NCBI GenBank assembly: GCA_963834725.1 | Contig: CAWICN010000001.1 | Location: 4,774,001 to 4,838,000, forward strand | Reading direction: 5' to 3' | DNA length: 64,000 bases | From: PALSA-693 sp963834725 | Lineage (GTDB): Bacteria > Actinomycetota > Acidimicrobiia > Acidimicrobiales > Palsa-688 | Program-made: the position numbers and the translations under genes | Part shown: piece by piece, positions 9,367 through 17,024 of the stretch | Numbering within the stretch: the stretch's first letter is position 1 | Layout of the letters: every line of letters starts with the position of its first letter | Notes under the pieces: model-generated | The model's database searches: none | Told to the model about the DNA's origin: nothing | Seen by the model: only the letters and a program-made list of their open reading frames with translations

Positions 9367-10875
9367 CTAGGTCAGGTGGAAGGTGGTCGCCGGGGCTCGC
9401 CGAGTCGTCGATCCCGTGGCGGTGATGGTGTGGGAGCCGATCGCTCCCGCTTGGGCTGACGCCGGGATGCTGGCTGAGCACTTAAACGTGCCCAGCTTGC
9501 TGGTCTTGACCGTGCACAGCACCACGGAACTCGGCGAGGACAGACCCGTCCTGTACCGGACGGTAACCGTCTCCAGGCTGGCGAAGCCACTGGCGGACAA
9601 CGCCACCGCCGCCGACGGCGTTCCGGAGGTAGGTGAGATCTTGACGGTGTCCTCACTCTGGATACACGCATAGGTGGAGTTGGTGTGGAAGTCCTGGTTG
9701 CTCAGCTCCTCCTGGATGAAATACCTGTGTCCGTTGATCTGCTGGTCGTACAGCGCCCCGGACGTGCCCTGGAAGGACTGGCTGTCTCCGTAGATATAGG
9801 CACAGTCGTCGCCGATCTCGTTGCCAACGCCGTCCCACCAGGCGGTTCCCTCCGGGTCGGTGACGGTCTCGCTGACCTCATGGCTGGTCACGCTGATCTC
9901 CGTGTCGGCCGCGATGTTGCTGTTGGGAGTTTGATTGCCGCCGGTGTTAGAGCCGGCGTCGGAGCTACAGGTCCATCCAGTCGGCGAGTCGACGACGGCG
10001 TAGTTCATGTCCGCCACCAGGGGAGGCGCGGCGAAGGCGTGGTAGCCGCAGAACCCCGACGCGGCATTGATGCTGCAAGCTCCACCACCGGCACCGTTGG
10101 TGCTCGTGAAGCATGTTTCGACGCCTTCGGGTAGGTAGAACACGTACAGGTGGGCGAGGTCGGAAGTCGGAAGGCCGTGGGCGGTCGCGAATGATGCCGC
10201 CTCGCTCAACAACTGCGCGTTGGTGATGCATTGGGAGTACCCATGGCCGTCGGACCAGATGGCGCCACTGTCCGGTGTGCACCCGCCGGCAGGGAAGGGA
10301 TCCGTGTCGGTGATAGGAGTACCGGCATGCAGAAGGTAGTGCAGGTGAACGGAACCGTTCGTGTATTGCGGGATTGCGGCGAACACGTTGGTGGTCTTAC
10401 CGCTGTCCGTGGCGCTGTCGGTGATGAACCGGTTGATGAGCGACTGGTATTGCGCCGGCATGCTCCATCCACCCACACTGGGAACCCAGTACACCGGGGT
10501 GACCGTCAGCTCTCCTGGCGTGGTAGTGCCGACTACAGGTCCACCGTGGTAACCGAGCGGAGGCGATCCTCCGTAAGACGGGCTCGGGAGCGTCGAACCC
10601 AGAGCCTGAGAACTGACCGGACGACCCGCGCATTGCGATGAACTGCTCCGCCGTTGCGACCACAGTATCCCACCGATACCGGCGTGCCCGCCGATGCGCG
10701 AAGTGCACGTCGTAGCCTGCCCGCCGCTCCTGACACCGGGCGCGTTACTGACCGCGGCGGCTCTGCCAGTTCCGAGCATCTCGATCCCTACCAGCGCGCA
10801 AACCGAACCAGCGGCCAGCAGAATCCTCAACTGGCCGCGCCTCAACCTGGATCCACCTACGAGTCGGCTCAACAT
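9367..10875 (-). CDS. Secreted metalloprotease-like protein with HEVxExxTDP motif
   Basis: 502 aa, predicted exported: basic N-terminus, hydrophobic core (LRILLAAGSVCALVGIEML) and a small-residue cleavage region. The central domain has TSHEVSETVTDPEGTAWWDG followed by NEIGDDCAY, a pattern seen in secreted proteins related to the plant phosphate-induced/EXORDIUM group and suggestive of a zinc site (HExxE plus a downstream acidic residue). Many cysteines suggest disulfides. The last 95 residues form an immunoglobulin-like domain (ISPTSGTPSAAVALSASGF). Start chosen by GGAAGGGAAGGGG 4 bases upstream and by the promoter just beyond; in-frame ATGs further upstream lie before the transcription start. 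Proteolytic activity is not proven. Confidence 0.7.
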   Translation of the reverse strand: MLSRLVGGSRLRRGQLRILLAAGSVCALVGIEMLGTGRAAAVSNAPGVRSGGQATTCTSRIGGHAGIGGILWSQRRSSSSQCAGRPVSSQALGSTLPSPSYGGSPPLGYHGGPVVGTTTPGELTVTPVYWVPSVGGWSMPAQYQSLINRFITDSATDSGKTTNVFAAIPQYTNGSVHLHYLLHAGTPITDTDPFPAGGCTPDSGAIWSDGHGYSQCITNAQLLSEAASFATAHGLPTSDLAHLYVFYLPEGVETCFTSTNGAGGGACSINAASGFCGYHAFAAPPLVADMNYAVVDSPTGWTCSSDAGSNTGGNQTPNSNIAADTEISVTSHEVSETVTDPEGTAWWDGVGNEIGDDCAYIYGDSQSFQGTSGALYDQQINGHRYFIQEELSNQDFHTNSTYACIQSEDTVKISPTSGTPSAAVALSASGFASLETVTVRYRTGLSSPSSVVLCTVKTSKLGTFKCSASIPASAQAGAIGSHTITATGSTTRRAPATTFHLT

Positions 10876-10902
10876 TCTGCCCCTTCCCTTCCTGTCGCGC
10901 GG

Positions 10903-10931
10903 ATCATAAGAAAGGTCTCTCAAGCCGTCAA
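10903..10931 (-). promoter_or_regulatory. Near-consensus sigma-70 promoter for the secreted metalloprotease-like gene
   Basis: On the minus strand, TTGACG (10926-10931), a 17-base spacer, then TATGAT (10903-10908). Predicted transcription start near 10896 gives a leader of about 20 bases carrying the purine-rich ribosome site. The rest of the non-coding stretch to 11185 shows nothing else recognisable. Confidence 0.75.
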
Positions 10932-11185
10932 GGAACACGGTCTTAAAGGTCAAACTTGGGGGGTCCATGGGTGCTACTTCTTCTGTTATGCCGCTGGACC
11001 AGCGGCGCCCCTCGACCCATGTCGATGTATCTCGATCCTTACGGTCAGCCGGAGGCATTGTGGTGCAGGGGTCCCGCGACCTCATCCAGACGCCTGATCC
11101 GGGCTACGAGGTAAGCCAGCGCTGATCGCGGCGACTGTAACGGCCCGAAGGGCTTTGCCCCTACTGGCTACTGGGCGTCAGCCGG

Positions 11186-11476
11186 TCAAAGCTTGCGAGA
11201 TCGCCAGAGCAGAGCGGCGAGGACCACGCTCACCAGAGAGACGACCAGGCCGATGATCCATCCGGCCACATGTGCGCTGAACAGGATGGCACCGACTGCG
11301 GTCCCGATGCCAACAACTCCCGCGGTCGCGATAAATCGTACGACGACCGACTCGGCACGTACTCTCGGTGGAGAGGGGGGCAGAAAGCCCGGCTCAACAG
11401 AGCCCGGCTCCTGACCGGGTCCTGGTTCCTGCATGCCATGATCGCGACCCTGTTGACGTTCCATTTCTTCACCCAT
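11186..11476 (-). CDS. Small two-helix membrane protein
   Basis: About 96 aa: a charged/proline-rich N-terminus, then two hydrophobic helices (VVVRFIATAGVVGIGTAVGAILF and HVAGWIIGLVVSLVSVVLAALLW) and a basic tail WRSRKL. No family recognised. It follows the UspA gene with only a few bases between and is probably cotranscribed. The start could be the ATG at 11476, the ATG at 11464 or a GTG at 11506; none has a strong ribosome site. Confidence 0.6.
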   Translation of the reverse strand: MGEEMERQQGRDHGMQEPGPGQEPGSVEPGFLPPSPPRVRAESVVVRFIATAGVVGIGTAVGAILFSAHVAGWIIGLVVSLVSVVLAALLWRSRKL

Positions 11477-11478
11477 TA

Positions 11479-11955
11479 TCAGGAAGCGGAGCCTCCAGGT
11501 TGACACCGCCGGACCAAGAGGACCGGGCAGGGGGCTTGGTGGGCGACCTGATCGGAGGTTGATCCGCCGAGGATTCTTTGTACAAAATTTGTATTTGACG
11601 AACCAACGACGATGAGATCGACGTCTTCCTCGGAAGCTGTGGCGCAGATGCGGTCAGCCGCATCTCCGGACACCACCCGGATCTCGGCCTGGATGTGCAA
11701 GGAATCGGCGACACCCTGAAGGTACCGCTGCCCCTCCTGTTCGGTTTGGCGTTCGGCCTGCTCGAACGCGACCGGGTCTGGCATCACCACCGGTGGCAGC
11801 ACCGGTGGCCCGACCGTGGCCAACGGAACAACGCCCTCACCGCCGTCCTGGACGGCCAATAACAGGTACTCGTGATTCGCGTCGAGAAGTCCCAGCGCCT
11901 CTTCGACGGCACGTTGATCGTGCTCCCAGCCAAGAGCAACCAGCACTTTGCCCAT
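11479..11955 (-). CDS. Universal stress protein, UspA family
   Basis: 158 aa, single Usp domain: MGKVLVALGWEHDQRAVEEAL at the N-terminus and VDLIVVGSSNTNFVQRILGGSTSDQVAHQAPCPVLLVRR at the C-terminus (quoted in parts of the same fold). The ATP-binding motif G-x2-G-x9-G-S is degraded: the second glycine is Asn (GSSN), so ATP binding is uncertain. ATG start with AAGGTG 7 bases upstream. First gene of a probable pair with the small membrane protein. Confidence 0.85.
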   Translation of the reverse strand: MGKVLVALGWEHDQRAVEEALGLLDANHEYLLLAVQDGGEGVVPLATVGPPVLPPVVMPDPVAFEQAERQTEQEGQRYLQGVADSLHIQAEIRVVSGDAADRICATASEEDVDLIVVGSSNTNFVQRILGGSTSDQVAHQAPCPVLLVRRCQPGGSAS

Positions 11956-12366
11956 AAGGTTCACCTTTCCGCCGGGGCACTGGCGGGGCCCACCCTACCT
12001 TATTGTGTAAATACCCGTTTCCGCCCGTCAGTAATCATGGTTACCAGTGTTCGCGAAATCTCGCTTACTCCCGCGGCACCGCCGCGGCAAGAGAGAGCCA
12101 TTAGGCTGACTCTCGCACAGTGAGCACGGGTTAGTTCCTTTCGACGGTCTCAAATGATCCTTTCCCGTCGCGTCGCTCGGAATCAAACCCGAGCGACGCG
12201 CCTATGGTCGGTTGAGCAGCCGGCCGACGCGCTCGGCGGCCTCGGCGCCGGCGGGCGGGTCCAGGCGCGGTGTCCAGGCGCGGTGATCTTGAGAAGGAGG
12301 CTCGGTGACCTTGAGCTGACGCTGGCACCAGCGGGGCGGAGCCGGCACTTGGCCTGGGTTCTCTCG
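11956..12366. other. Non-coding stretch between usp and tRNA-Lys with short direct repeats
   Basis: The part next to usp is richer in A/T (around 11998-12035) and probably holds its promoter, but no clear -35/-10 pair is seen. A 13-base direct repeat GTCCAGGCGCGGT occurs twice at 12259-12284, and CGGTGAYCTTGAG twice at 12281-12293 and 12303-12315. A possible 65-codon reading frame across this area has no family features and is not called. Confidence 0.4.
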
Positions 12367-12438
12367 TGCGCCCCCCGGGATTCGAACCCGGAACCTGCGG
12401 ATTAAGAGTCCGTTGCTCTGCCGTTGAGCTAGAGGCGC
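12367..12438 (-). tRNA. tRNA-Lys (CTT)
   Basis: Cloverleaf on the minus strand: acceptor GCGCCTC/GGGGCGC, anticodon loop CTCTTAA with CTT, T-arm GGTTCGAATCC. No encoded CCA. Confidence 0.93.
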
Positions 12439-12484
12439 GGCTGAGGTCGCAACCCTACCCGGACCACAGTCCGGGATGCGGTGG

Positions 12485-12559
12485 GGTGACCGAGGGGACT
12501 TGAACCCCCGACCTCCAGGGCCACAACCTGGCGCTCTAACCAACTGAGCTACGGCCACC
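12485..12559 (-). tRNA. tRNA-His (GTG)
   Basis: Acceptor GTGGCCG/CGGTCAC with an extra 5' G facing C73, typical for tRNA-His. The anticodon stem CCAGG/CCTGG encloses TTGTGGC with GTG. CCA appears to be encoded at 12482-12484. Confidence 0.93.
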
Positions 12560-12637
12560 GCGGGCCTCCCAGTGTGCCACACGCCAAAGGAAGGGTGGAG
12601 CGGGCATATCGAAGGCAACCCGGGCGTTCACACTGGC

Positions 12638-13573
12638 ATGGCCAAGGGTAGGGGTGGCGGCTCCGATGCCGACTCGATGCGCTTGTATCTGGATGACATC
12701 GGCCGGTACCCCCTGCTGACGAAGGAGGACGAGATCCGCCTGGGTCAGACCATCGAGGCCGGGAGGATCGCTGAAGCGGAACTGGCGCAGGGGTTGCCCC
12801 TTTCCCCCGCTCGCCAGCGAGAGCTGCAAAGGGCGAAGCGGGAAGCCGGGCGGGCAGCTGACGTGTTCGTCAAGGGCAATCTCCGCCTGGTCGTCTCCAT
12901 CGCCAAGAAGTACCAGTCGGCGGACATGCCCATCCTGGACCTGATCCAGGAAGGGAACCTGGGCCTGATGCACGCCGTCGAGAAGTTCGATTGGCGGCGA
13001 GGCTTCAAGTTCTCCACTTACGCCACCTGGTGGATCCGCCAGGGGATCGGGCGGGGCATCGACAACACGTCCCGTACCGTCCGTCTTCCGGTTCATGCCG
13101 GTGATCAGGTTCGACGGGTGCTACGGGCCAAAGCTCAACTGGAGGGTCAGACGGGCCAGGTGGCTACCACTGCGCAGCTGGCCGATTACCTCCGGCTGGA
13201 CGAAGCCGATGTGGGGACTCTCCTGCGTTACGTGGTGGAGCCGGTAAGCCTGGCGACCCCGATCGGCGCCGATGGGGAGACGGAGTTGGCAGACGTGGTG
13301 TCGGACGCCGACGCGCCCACGCCCTTCGACCTCGTTGCGGCTCACATGCTCAGCAGTGAAGTCGACCGGCTGCTCTCCTCGCTCAGCCACCGCGAGCGCG
13401 AGATCCTCCGGATGCGATACGGCCTCGACCGCGGCGAGCCCCGCACGCTGGAGGAGGTCGGAACCGAGCTTCACCTGACCAGAGAGCGGATCCGGCAGAT
13501 CGAGAGGAATGCTCTGGCGAAGCTTCGGCGTCCGCCTGCCGACCTCGGCGCCCGAGAGCTGCTCGCGTCGTAG
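12638..13573 (+). CDS. RNA polymerase sigma factor, RpoD/SigA-like (group 1 or 2)
   Basis: 311 aa. Region 1.2 DSMRLYLDDIGRYPLLTKEDEIRLGQ, region 2 DLIQEGNLGLMHAVEKFDWRRGFKFSTYATWWIRQGI (quoted across its parts; this is the -10 recognition and core-binding region), region 3, and region 4 with SHREREILRMRYGLDRGEPRTLEEVG and the helix-turn-helix LTRERIRQIERNALAKLR. It directs core polymerase to sigma-70 type promoters. The absence of a long acidic N-terminus suggests a group 2 paralogue, or a short principal sigma. The start is the ATG before AKGRGGGSDADS; no Shine-Dalgarno is visible. An in-frame upstream start at 12572 nearly abuts the tRNA-His gene and is less likely. Confidence 0.88.
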   Translation: MAKGRGGGSDADSMRLYLDDIGRYPLLTKEDEIRLGQTIEAGRIAEAELAQGLPLSPARQRELQRAKREAGRAADVFVKGNLRLVVSIAKKYQSADMPILDLIQEGNLGLMHAVEKFDWRRGFKFSTYATWWIRQGIGRGIDNTSRTVRLPVHAGDQVRRVLRAKAQLEGQTGQVATTAQLADYLRLDEADVGTLLRYVVEPVSLATPIGADGETELADVVSDADAPTPFDLVAAHMLSSEVDRLLSSLSHREREILRMRYGLDRGEPRTLEEVGTELHLTRERIRQIERNALAKLRRPPADLGARELLAS

Positions 13574-13642
13574 CCACGCAACGCGGAGCCCGGTTCGGGG
13601 TTCCGGAGGCGCGGATCCCGGGGCCGGCCGCCCTTCTCACGA

Positions 13643-13648
13643 TAAAAT
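13643..13648 (+). promoter_or_regulatory. Probable -10 element for tRNA-Arg
   Basis: TAAAAT at 13643-13648, inside a GC-rich stretch, 24 bases before tRNA-Arg. No clear -35. Confidence 0.4.
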
Positions 13649-13671
13649 GAGGCGTCCCGAGGGCTGTTTCA

Positions 13672-13745
13672 GCCCCCGTAGCTCAGTCGGATAGAGCATC
13701 TGCCTTCTAAGCAGCCGGTCGCAGGTTCGAGTCCTGCCGGGGGCG
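13672..13745 (+). tRNA. tRNA-Arg (TCT)
   Basis: Acceptor GCCCCCG/CGGGGGC, D-arm AGCTCAGTCGGATAGAGC, anticodon loop CTTCTAA with TCT, T-arm CAGGTTCGAGTCCTG. No encoded CCA. Confidence 0.95.
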
Positions 13746-13868
13746 CTCCGAGGGTCTGACCAGCACTTTTGCAGCTTCGGTTGAGCGGCGGGTGCTGGCA
13801 ACCAGCGGCCGCCCCGCTGACCGTGCCGCTCGGCCCACGATGGCTCGGCGCGAATACGCTCTCGGCTG

Positions 13869-14510
13869 ATGGGCGTCAGCCTTCTCGCCAGCCTCGAACC
13901 GGAACAACGCGAAGAGATTCTGCGCCGTTCGGTCAGGCGCCGGTTCGGTCGCCGTCAAGCCCTCTTTCAATACGGCGGCGTCAGCGACGGCATGCACCTG
14001 ATCCGGTCCGGGCGAGTGATGATCCAGATCTCGACGCCAACCGGCGAAGAGGCCAGCTTGACCGTGTCGGGTCCCGGCGAGTGCGTCGGAGAACAGTCGC
14101 TTCTCGTGGAGGGTGGACGACGCTCGGCCTCAGCCATAGCCCTCGAGCCGGTCGAAACCCTCTTCCTGTCGAGAGACGCCTTTGTCGCGCTTCGGGGGGA
14201 CGACCCGGTTCTGGACCGGATCATGGTCCGCCTTCTGACCGCTCGTGTGTTGCGACTCACGGATCAGCTGGTCGAGGCGCTCTTTGTCCCCGCTCCCACG
14301 CGGGTTCTGCGCCGCGTCGCGGAGGCGGCGGGTCTGTATGGCGACGGGGCGATACCGCTGACGCAGCGGGAGATCGCGTCGATGGCCGGGTGCACCCGGC
14401 CCACCGTCAACCGCGCCCTGCGCGCCGCTGAGGAGGCCGGGATGCTGGACCTGGCCCGCCGCCGCATCAGGGTGCTCGATGTGAGCGGCCTCCGGCAGCT
14501 CGCCGGCTGA
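13869..14510 (+). CDS. Crp/Fnr-family transcriptional regulator
   Basis: 213 aa. The N-terminal cyclic-nucleotide-binding beta-roll (residues 20-110, with GEEASLTVSGPGECVGEQSLL) and dimerisation helix lead into a C-terminal winged helix whose recognition helix lies in TQREIASMAGCTRPTVNRAL. No N-terminal cysteine cluster, so it is not an iron-sulfur FNR. The phosphate-binding arginine in the GE...RSA pocket is arguably present (GGRRSASA), so cAMP or another nucleotide could bind, but this is uncertain. Its targets are unknown. Confidence 0.9.
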   Translation: MGVSLLASLEPEQREEILRRSVRRRFGRRQALFQYGGVSDGMHLIRSGRVMIQISTPTGEEASLTVSGPGECVGEQSLLVEGGRRSASAIALEPVETLFLSRDAFVALRGDDPVLDRIMVRLLTARVLRLTDQLVEALFVPAPTRVLRRVAEAAGLYGDGAIPLTQREIASMAGCTRPTVNRALRAAEEAGMLDLARRRIRVLDVSGLRQLAG

Positions 14511-14515
14511 CTGGT

Positions 14516-14547
14516 CCGAATCCCGGGCGACCCACAGCCCGGTTCGG
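14516..14547. terminator. Hairpin between convergent crp-like and Kelch-like genes
   Basis: CCGAA(TC)CCGGGC pairs with GCCCGGTTCGG around an 8-base loop, with a two-base bulge. No T-run follows, so it may act as a weak or bidirectional terminator. Confidence 0.55.
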
Positions 14548-14621
14548 CGGCGGGGAGATACTGATGATTCTTCTTCGTCCGTCCGCCGCGAAATACCTTG
14601 CCTCGCCCTTTGATCCTGCTT

Positions 14622-16286
14622 CTACGGGATGGCAGCTTTGCGTCGTCGCACCCGTCCCATCGCAACCAGTGCCATCCAGGTGGCGCCCGGGATCAGCACC
14701 GCGATAGCCGTCAGCACGACGCGTTGCAGGGTCGACGAGGTCAGATCCGAACCCGGGGCCGCCGCGATCCTGACCGTCGCGATGAGCTCGGAGATGGGCC
14801 CCGTCCTGCCTTGGCCGGACGCTTCAAAACGGTGGATGCCGTTGGACGCAGAACCCGGCACGGGAACCGTGACCGTGAAGTCGCCCCGCGAATTGGCCAC
14901 CGCCTTCCCGACGACCACGGGTTGGGAGAGGAACCAGATCGTGACCGATGTTCCAGCCTCGAAGGAGGTGCCACTGAGCGTCACCAGGTCGCCCCGGTGC
15001 AAAGGGCGGAGCGGCGTGAGGTGGGCGAGGGGGAGCCCGGGGTGACCGGGCCCCGTCGAAGTCGGAGTCGAAGCAGGTGCTCCCCGCCCAGTTTTGCGGG
15101 AGCTGCCGGCGGGCAGTGTCGACGAACCCGTTAGCTGGGTCGACGTCGACGAGGATGACGATCCGCTGCCGGCCCCGCCCGAGATCGCGATCGGGGCAGT
15201 CTGGCCGAGCAGGACGGTGTCGTCCAGGATCGCGCCCTGCGGTCCGGCGCCGCCAAAAGCCAGCACCCTGCTGGTGGCCGCATCGAACGCCGCGGCCGCG
15301 CCAACCCGCGGTGAGAGAGAGCCCGCGGTTCGGGCCGAAGCCCAGTTTCTCCCGTTCCAGACCCAGGCGTCGCTGAGATCCCCGCCGGCTCCCGATCCGC
15401 CGAACAACACAAGTCCACCGGTCGAAGCGTCAGAGACGAGACCGGCATCGTGCCTTCCCGGCGGGCTCGCCGCCGGGACCAGCCGGTGCCACCCTTGCCC
15501 GTTCCAGGCCCACGTGTCGGCTGAAGAGCTGGCGAAACGGGAGTGAACAGGGGTGGACTCCCCGCCGAACAACACGGCGACGTTCGCCGCGGGTTCAAAC
15601 GCCAGCGCGGCTCCGCTCCGAGCCGGCGGTCCGGGGGTTGTCGCCGCTTGCCAGCCGCTGGCTGTCCACAGCCACGTGTCGCCGAGCATCGCGGTCGACG
15701 CGCCGCCGACGCGGCCGACGCCGACGCCGACGCCGCCGAAACCACCAAACAGCACGAGATCCCCGGCACCGTCGTACGCCATTGCCGCATCGGCACGAGG
15801 GCCTGGCCCGGGACCTGCGAAGCTGCTCGTCTCGTCGTACCACGAGGCTCCGTTCCATGCCCACGTGTCGTCGAGCAAGCTGGCGCCGCCACCCTCGCCA
15901 CCGAAGAGGATCAGCTGGTGGAGTTTCGGGTCGAACGCCATGGAGGCCATCTCACGCGCCGGCGGTGCCTGTACTTGTGATCCGGGGTAGTCGGTCCACG
16001 TCGTGCCGTTCCACACCCATGTGTCGTTGGACAGGGCGCCGTCAGCTTTCGCACCTCCGAAGAGGACCACCGTCTTGCTGTCGCTGTCATATACGGCCGA
16101 GGCGAACGCAAGCGAGGGAGGGGTGGCCGGCGGGGAAACTGTCGACCAGGTCAGGGTGACGGGGGGCGGAGCGGGTCGGGCCAGTGGCGTCGCCACGGCG
16201 GCCGGTACGAACGCGACGAGACCAATGACCGGGAGCAGGCCGGGCAGCAGCCGCGGCCAGCGTCGCTTGAACTGGGGCACCGTCAT
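14622..16286 (-). CDS. Secreted Kelch-like repeat protein with C-terminal membrane anchor
   Basis: 554 aa. Signal-like helix near the N-terminus (LLPGLLPVIGLVAFVPAAVAT), then about six Kelch-type blades, each with a VLFGG or ILFGG strand and DTWxWNG (for example DTWVWNGTTW, DTWAWNGASW, DAWVWNGRNW). A Ser/Thr/Gly-rich linker follows, then an Ig-like module (LVTLSGTSFEAGTSVTIWF) and a final hydrophobic helix with basic tail (MALVAMGRVRRRKAA). Likely surface-exposed and anchored; no catalytic motif. The chosen ATG lies only 28 bases after tRNA-Gly on the same strand and has no Shine-Dalgarno. Confidence 0.75.
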   Translation of the reverse strand: MTVPQFKRRWPRLLPGLLPVIGLVAFVPAAVATPLARPAPPPVTLTWSTVSPPATPPSLAFASAVYDSDSKTVVLFGGAKADGALSNDTWVWNGTTWTDYPGSQVQAPPAREMASMAFDPKLHQLILFGGEGGGASLLDDTWAWNGASWYDETSSFAGPGPGPRADAAMAYDGAGDLVLFGGFGGVGVGVGRVGGASTAMLGDTWLWTASGWQAATTPGPPARSGAALAFEPAANVAVLFGGESTPVHSRFASSSADTWAWNGQGWHRLVPAASPPGRHDAGLVSDASTGGLVLFGGSGAGGDLSDAWVWNGRNWASARTAGSLSPRVGAAAAFDAATSRVLAFGGAGPQGAILDDTVLLGQTAPIAISGGAGSGSSSSSTSTQLTGSSTLPAGSSRKTGRGAPASTPTSTGPGHPGLPLAHLTPLRPLHRGDLVTLSGTSFEAGTSVTIWFLSQPVVVGKAVANSRGDFTVTVPVPGSASNGIHRFEASGQGRTGPISELIATVRIAAAPGSDLTSSTLQRVVLTAIAVLIPGATWMALVAMGRVRRRKAAIP

Positions 16287-16313
16287 TGATTCGGCGAAAG
16301 GGAGAGACCGTCG

Positions 16314-16384
16314 AGCGGGCGACGGGAGTCGAACCCGCGTAACCAGCTTGGAAGGCTGACGCTCTACCGTTGAGCTACGCCCGC
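16314..16384 (-). tRNA. tRNA-Gly (TCC)
   Basis: Acceptor GCGGGCG/CGCCCGC, anticodon loop CTTCCAA with TCC, T-arm GCGGGTTCGACTCCCGT. No encoded CCA. The Kelch-like gene begins immediately downstream. Confidence 0.94.
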
Positions 16385-16501
16385 AGCTCGCGGGACAGCC
16401 TAGCGGGCGGCGGCCAGGCTGATCCCCGGCCCCGCGGTGGGACGGACGACAAGATCCGCCATGCCCGGCATCCGCCATGCCGGCATCCGACGGGGCACCG
16501 C

Positions 16502-16690
16502 CTACAAGGGCACGATTCGCCCCTGGCCTGAAGGGATGCGGCGCATGACGACATAGGTGTCGCCGTCGGCGCCGGCGATCGCCTGTACCCACTCGAAGCC
16601 TTCGTCGGCCGCCCCGTTGAGCTGCTGTTCCCATGTCACGGGCTCACTGTGCAGGCTGAGCCGGATCACCTTGTACTCGGTCTTGACCAC
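16502..16690 (-). CDS. Small hypothetical protein, DUF4177-like
   Basis: 62 aa: MVKTEYKVIRLSL at the N-terminus, a LNGAADEGFEWVQAI core and TYVVMRR near the end. The pattern of a beta strand, a helix ending in GxEWVQ and a final strand with RR resembles DUF4177-type small proteins, whose role is not known. GTG start preceded by GAGGGGAGGG. It lies between tRNA-Pro and tRNA-Gly on the same strand. Confidence 0.65.
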   Translation of the reverse strand: MVKTEYKVIRLSLHSEPVTWEQQLNGAADEGFEWVQAIAGADGDTYVVMRRIPSGQGRIVPL

Positions 16691-16724
16691 GCCCTCCCCT
16701 CACCTCCGACCAGCCTGACCTCAG

Positions 16725-16796
16725 TCGGGGAGGGGGGATTCGAACCCCCGACCTCCTGCTCCCAAAGCAGGTGCGCTACCGCTGCGCTACTCCCCG
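16725..16796 (-). tRNA. tRNA-Pro (TGG)
   Basis: Acceptor CGGGGAG/CTCCCCG, D-arm AGCGCAGCGGTAGCGC, anticodon loop TTTGGGA with TGG, T-arm GGGGGTTCGAATCCCCC. No encoded CCA. Confidence 0.94.
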
Positions 16797-17024
16797 GTCC
16801 AAAATGTGCTTCTGACCAGCTATTTTTGTCATTCTTTGGCGTGAAGCCCGGGGCACTCGGTTCCTTGAGCGGATCACCCGCCGGGTGGAAGCTGCCGAAC
16901 AGGCGGCCAGGGGAGAGACCGTTTCACGGACACCCTCGCCGCCGCCAGCGTAGGGCATTCGATGATCCGAACCGGCCATACCCAAGGTCATGGACGTCTC
17001 GATTTTTTTCCAAGGGGGTTCAAC

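Noticed and set aside
12131..12328. Possible 65-aa protein on the minus strand
   Set aside because: Arg/Ala/Pro-rich frame across direct repeats with no start signals.
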